This document shows positions 60,504 to 64,000 of a stretch of DNA of 64,000 bases, piece by piece. Every line of letters starts with the position of its first letter. The stretch's first letter is position 1. The position numbers and the translations under genes were made by a program. Under the pieces are notes generated by a model. That model was given only the letters and a program-made list of their open reading frames with translations, was not told the DNA's origin and did not search any database. This DNA comes from Sediminibacterium sp. (GTDB taxonomy: Bacteria; Bacteroidota; Bacteroidia; Chitinophagales; Chitinophagaceae), in contig JAEUVE010000022.1 in NCBI GenBank assembly GCA_016786865.1, forward strand, positions 62,001 to 126,000. Direction: 5' to 3'.

Positions 60504-61499
60504 TCCGGGCTTTCCGGTAAGACTGATTTTTCCGTAATCATAACTAACACCTGTTGCAAGGTCTTCCGACAAAAGCAGCGGACCATCCATATCCACATAA
60601 TCGAGCTGTGGAAGAAAATGCGCAATTGCCGCAGACCCGATGGTAGATTCATTCATGCTGCCCATCATCACTTTCATTCCCAACGATCTTGCTTCCTTTA
60701 CCATATTCAATGCGGGCGTAATACCACTGCATTTGGTAAGCTTGATATTGATGCCATGAAAATGCCCGTGACACTTGCGAACATCCTGTTCAAATACACA
60801 ACTTTCATCTGCAATCAACGGCAGCACAGACTGTTCATACAGGATTTTCATGCCTTCCCAGTTGTCTTTGGCCAGTGGCTGCTCAATCAACTCCACGCCC
60901 AGCGCTGCCAGTTGAGGAATTTTTTCCATGGCCTCTTCGGTTGTCCATCCTGCATTGGCATCAATCCGGAATACAGCATCGGTATGTTTACGCAAGGCTT
61001 TCATGATAGCGATATCTTCATCGGTACCCAGCTTAATTTTATATACCGGCCATGGAGTAGCTTTCATTTTGGCGACCATTTTTTCGATGGTATCAATACC
61101 TATGGTATAGTCGCATACCGGCAACTGATCCGACCATTGCGTATTCCAGAGTTCATACAAAGGCTTCGATTTCATTTGCCCGTACAAATCCCAGGCCGCC
61201 ATATCCAGGGCACATACCAGGAAGGGATTCTTGGGGAACAGATGATGCAGGTAATGCCAGTAGCGCTCCGGATCGGTGAGGGCAAATTTCTCCACCATTG
61301 TTTTTTTTGATTCCAGATCGGCCATCATCTGTTCCACCGTTATATCATAATAGGTAATTGCCGGGGCCTCTCCCACTCCGGTAAATGGTCCTAAAGACAA
61401 GGTTACAATTAAAGCCGGCTGATGCGTTTTGGTTCTGCCATTGGAAATAGTAAACGGATATTCAAAGGGTAAATTGGAAGCGCTGTAATTCAGTATCAC
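60483..61499 (-). CDS. Dipeptide epimerase (enolase superfamily)
   Basis: A 338-residue enzyme of the mandelate racemase/muconate lactonizing group, most like L-Ala-D/L-Glu epimerase, which recycles murein peptides. Catalytic lysine pair KxK in VYKIKLGTDED (near 155), metal ligands in FRIDANAGWT, ELIEQPL and IADES, and the second lysine in GINIKLTKCSG are all present. The start appears to be GTG at 61499. It lies 11 bp after malQ on the same strand. Other dipeptide substrates are possible. Confidence 0.9.
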   Translation of the reverse strand: MILNYSASNLPFEYPFTISNGRTKTHQPALIVTLSLGPFTGVGEAPAITYYDITVEQMMADLESKKTMVEKFALTDPERYWHYLHHLFPKNPFLVCALDMAAWDLYGQMKSKPLYELWNTQWSDQLPVCDYTIGIDTIEKMVAKMKATPWPVYKIKLGTDEDIAIMKALRKHTDAVFRIDANAGWTTEEAMEKIPQLAALGVELIEQPLAKDNWEGMKILYEQSVLPLIADESCVFEQDVRKCHGHFHGINIKLTKCSGITPALNMVKEARSLGMKVMMGSMNESTIGSAAIAHFLPQLDYVDMDGPLLLSEDLATGVSYDYGKISLTGKPGLGITLQ

Positions 61500-61510
61500 T
61501 GGTATAAAAT

Positions 61511-64000
61511 TTATCGTCCGGAAGCTACAATTAAAGCTGCAAGTTCGTCATTAAAACCATTCGCTGCTTGCAATTCTTCCAAATCCAGGTGCATTCTGTA
61601 CCGCCAGTAATGATTCGGGTTGGCCGGAACATTGATTTGCTCTTCCTGCGGGTTACTCCTTCTTACCTCTTCGTTGATGCCCATCAAATCCTGCAACTGA
61701 AATACGCACCACATGGCCGATGAATGCAGGTGCTGTACCACAATGGCTTTGTTGATCCAAGCTTCGCAGTAGAAAGGCGCCTCTCCCCATTGTCCCAGTT
61801 CATTATTGTAAAAACGCTTTATCTTTTCTTTATCTTCTTCCCACCAGCCCCGGATCGTACTCATATCGTGCGTTGAGGGTGTTACCACACTCAGATAAGG
61901 TGCATCATTCGGATGGAAGAATTCTTTTTTCGGATCCTTCGGCATCCGCTGAATTTCCAGGCTCAGTAATCCCAGTTGTTTCATCACATCCGGAACACAG
62001 GAAGGAACCATACCCAGATCTTCTCCGCAAACCACCATACTGGTTACCCGTTTTAATGCTGGCAGTTTTTGCAGGGCTTCTTTCTTCCAGAATTCATCCT
62101 GCCTGCGATAAAAATAATCTACATATGCGTCCTTCAATTGTTGTTGCGTATTCCACTCCAGGTAACGGAAGGATGAAGTGCTTTCTATACCAAACCGGAA
62201 ATGAAAAGACTGGCCGCTGCCATCTGCATCAAACAACAGTACATTGCTGATCAGATCGTACAGCCCCTGTCTGATCTTTTGGTGATGTGCATCATCATCC
62301 AATCCGGCAAAATGCGCTTCTACCAGTCTCTGTGTGGCAAATTCCGGCTTCAGGGTGTAGCTGCCGATATTGGCAGGATCCAGGAACATGCTTTTAACCA
62401 GTTCATTGTCGTAGCCGAATACTTCCCAAAGAACACCATCGGTAATAAAAGGTTTGGTGTACCGGTCATAATCGAACCAGATTCCCTTCTGGTTAAACTC
62501 ATGCACATGCACCGGTATGGCAGGAACAAAATGTCCCATGATGCCTTCCACCGCATCCATCGGTATACTCCAAATGCGGAAGAAACCCAGAATATGATCA
62601 ATGCGGAATGCATCAAAATAATGTTTCATCTGTTCAAAGCGCTGCTTCCACCAGGCAAAACCATCCTGCTGCATTTTCTGCCAGTTGTATGTAGGGAATC
62701 CCCAGTTCTGGCCTTTGATGGCAAAATCATCCGGAGGCGCTCCTGCCTGAAAATCCATATGGAACAGGTCGGGATGCTGCCAGGTGTCTGCACCATACCG
62801 GTAAACACCGATTGCAATATCTCCTTTCACAATGATGCCCTTGCTGCGCGCATAGGCAGTAGCTTCTTTTAACTGAAGATGCAGGTGATATTGTACATAA
62901 TAATGAAATGCGATATCGAGATAGGCCGGTGAGGTTTCATCGAAGAACGCCAGGGTTTCCCGGCTATTGTATTGATTGTATGCAGGCCATTCATTGAAGT
63001 TGACCGTTCCGTATTCGTTGCGCAGATAGCAGAAAACAGCATATGGCTTTAACCAGTGCGCATTCTGCTCAAAGAAAGCTTTGAAACCGGCGGATGCCAG
63101 GGTTTGCTTACCGAGATCTTTGTAAACCTCTTTGATGAACTGCAGTTTTATCCGGATCACTTCTTCGTAATCGATCACGGGCAGTGCATTTAAACGGGCC
63201 CTTTCTGCCTCAAGTTTCTTCACCTGCTTATGGTGTTGTTCACCGGCAATGGCAAAGAGGTTCATATAAATGGGATGCAACGCAAATGCAGAAATGGCTG
63301 CATACGGATACGAGTCCTTCCAGGTATACGTAGCCGTAGTGTCGTTCACCGGCAAAATCTGTATCATCTTCAGTCCCACTTTCTCTGCCCAATTGACCAA
63401 TCCTTTAATATCCGAAAATTCGCCTACCCCAAATCCTTCATGCGAACGCAAACTGAAAACAGGTATGGCAATTCCTGCACCCCGCCAGGTATTGGAAGGC
63501 AGGTAGGCATAACCGTCGTTCACAATGGTTTTGCATCCTGCGGCAGCTGCTACATACAGAATCCTGTTGTTGCCATCCTCGTAGGTTACAAACTGTTTTT
63601 TATCGGTATCATAAACTCCATATTTATAAGCAAGAGGAAATGTTGCTTTGGAAAGATCCAGCTGAATCGTATAATGTTCACTACCTTCCTCCCTGCTAAG
63701 CAAAACCGGATCTGTAACAGACCAGTTGTTCAGTTCAGGGGTAGCGCCGGCAATACACATGGTCTGACCCTTTGCCAGCAGAGGGCTTTTGACCCTGAAC
63801 TCATGGGTACTGGTTTTAGGTTTTGCTACCGAAACCTTTGTAAAGTTGTGCCTCAACAGAACATCCTGAAATGCCTCCGCATAAAAAGTATTTTCATAAT
63901 AACCTGCATGATTCCAGGTATCGATCAATACGATTTCCGAAGCCTTGTTTCCTTTCAGTGAAAAAAATTTGTCTTTGCCCCAATCAATCACAACAGAGCC
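61511..64000 (-). CDS. malQ: 4-alpha-glucanotransferase with CBM20, partial
   Basis: Amylomaltase of family GH77, which moves glucan chains between malto-oligosaccharides. At least 830 residues; the frame is open at the right edge, so the start is missing. Within view: part of a first CBM20 starch-binding domain, then a second one (HEFRVKSPLLAKGQTMCIAG, WSVTDPVLLSREEGSEHYTI), then the GH77 domain with GAGIAIPVFSLRSHEGFGVG, FDAFRIDHILGFFRIW and VVCGEDLGMVPSCVPDVM holding the catalytic acids. Two N-terminal CBM20 domains are the layout of plant DPE2-type enzymes, which act on maltose and heteroglycan. It precedes the epimerase gene. Confidence 0.92.
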   Translation of the reverse strand, partial: GSVVIDWGKDKFFSLKGNKASEIVLIDTWNHAGYYENTFYAEAFQDVLLRHNFTKVSVAKPKTSTHEFRVKSPLLAKGQTMCIAGATPELNNWSVTDPVLLSREEGSEHYTIQLDLSKATFPLAYKYGVYDTDKKQFVTYEDGNNRILYVAAAAGCKTIVNDGYAYLPSNTWRGAGIAIPVFSLRSHEGFGVGEFSDIKGLVNWAEKVGLKMIQILPVNDTTATYTWKDSYPYAAISAFALHPIYMNLFAIAGEQHHKQVKKLEAERARLNALPVIDYEEVIRIKLQFIKEVYKDLGKQTLASAGFKAFFEQNAHWLKPYAVFCYLRNEYGTVNFNEWPAYNQYNSRETLAFFDETSPAYLDIAFHYYVQYHLHLQLKEATAYARSKGIIVKGDIAIGVYRYGADTWQHPDLFHMDFQAGAPPDDFAIKGQNWGFPTYNWQKMQQDGFAWWKQRFEQMKHYFDAFRIDHILGFFRIWSIPMDAVEGIMGHFVPAIPVHVHEFNQKGIWFDYDRYTKPFITDGVLWEVFGYDNELVKSMFLDPANIGSYTLKPEFATQRLVEAHFAGLDDDAHHQKIRQGLYDLISNVLLFDADGSGQSFHFRFGIESTSSFRYLEWNTQQQLKDAYVDYFYRRQDEFWKKEALQKLPALKRVTSMVVCGEDLGMVPSCVPDVMKQLGLLSLEIQRMPKDPKKEFFHPNDAPYLSVVTPSTHDMSTIRGWWEEDKEKIKRFYNNELGQWGEAPFYCEAWINKAIVVQHLHSSAMWCVFQLQDLMGINEEVRRSNPQEEQINVPANPNHYWRYRMHLDLEELQAANGFNDELAALIVASGR

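Overview
The window reads as a chromosomal segment of a Bacteroidota bacterium, most likely a member of the Chitinophagaceae or a near relative. Evidence: a SusC/SusD pair, the rpmB-rpmG-DUF4295-ftsY cluster peculiar to this phylum, promoters with the TAnnTTTG -7 box instead of a sigma70 -10 box, weak ribosome binding sites, a type A RNase P RNA, and mobilization genes of the Bacteroidetes kind. Both window edges cut genes: a large NHL-repeat secreted protein on the left and a GH77 amylomaltase on the right.

Positions 1-14,908 are core chromosome: the NHL protein, rnpB, a DUF2027/Smr protein, an APC permease, a polyprenyl synthase, an outer-membrane protein, the ribosomal L28/L33/ftsY operon, a small secreted protein, anmK, a UbiD-type decarboxylase, pdxJ and purE.

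Positions 14,962-42,836 are an integrated mobilizable element of about 27.9 kb. It sits in a tRNA-Leu(UAA) gene. A 19-bp direct repeat (anticodon loop plus part of the variable arm) marks the two ends: a stranded 3' half-tRNA lies next to purE and the intact, hybrid tRNA-Leu lies at the right end. From left to right it carries a tyrosine recombinase; an accessory zone (FRG-domain protein, two uncharacterised units, and a four-gene operon headed by a protein with the catalytic signature of HslV/proteasome beta subunits); an XRE regulator facing a SWIM/HEPN gene pair; a mobilization module (coiled-coil membrane protein, relaxase, MobC-like protein, candidate oriT, degenerate primase, excisionase-like protein); and a resistance cargo (chromate transporter, two-component system, TolC/RND/adaptor efflux pump, DUF5916, DUF1259 and YncE-like proteins). 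No type IV secretion genes are visible, so transfer would need a helper. A second half-tRNA, a tRNA-Ala(GGC) 3' part with its own terminator, lies just inside the right end and suggests an earlier integration or capture event.

Positions 42,912-64,000 are core chromosome again: tRNA-Gly, a small membrane protein, a GT2 glycosyltransferase, a serine hydrolase, rocD, a SusC/SusD/beta-propeller operon with a structured leader, an Lrp-type regulator, an SDR oxidoreductase, tRNA-Cys, a nucleoside phosphorylase, a four-helix-bundle protein, dapF, a CorA-type transporter, a NUDIX hydrolase, a dipeptide epimerase and malQ.

The most novel-looking part is the operon at 18,413-22,118, where a single-gene proteasome-like Ntn-hydrolase is followed by a zinc-ribbon/DUF4145-like protein, a DUF5677-like protein and a GNAT-like protein. 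Its function is unknown; a defence or stress role is only an inference from its location.
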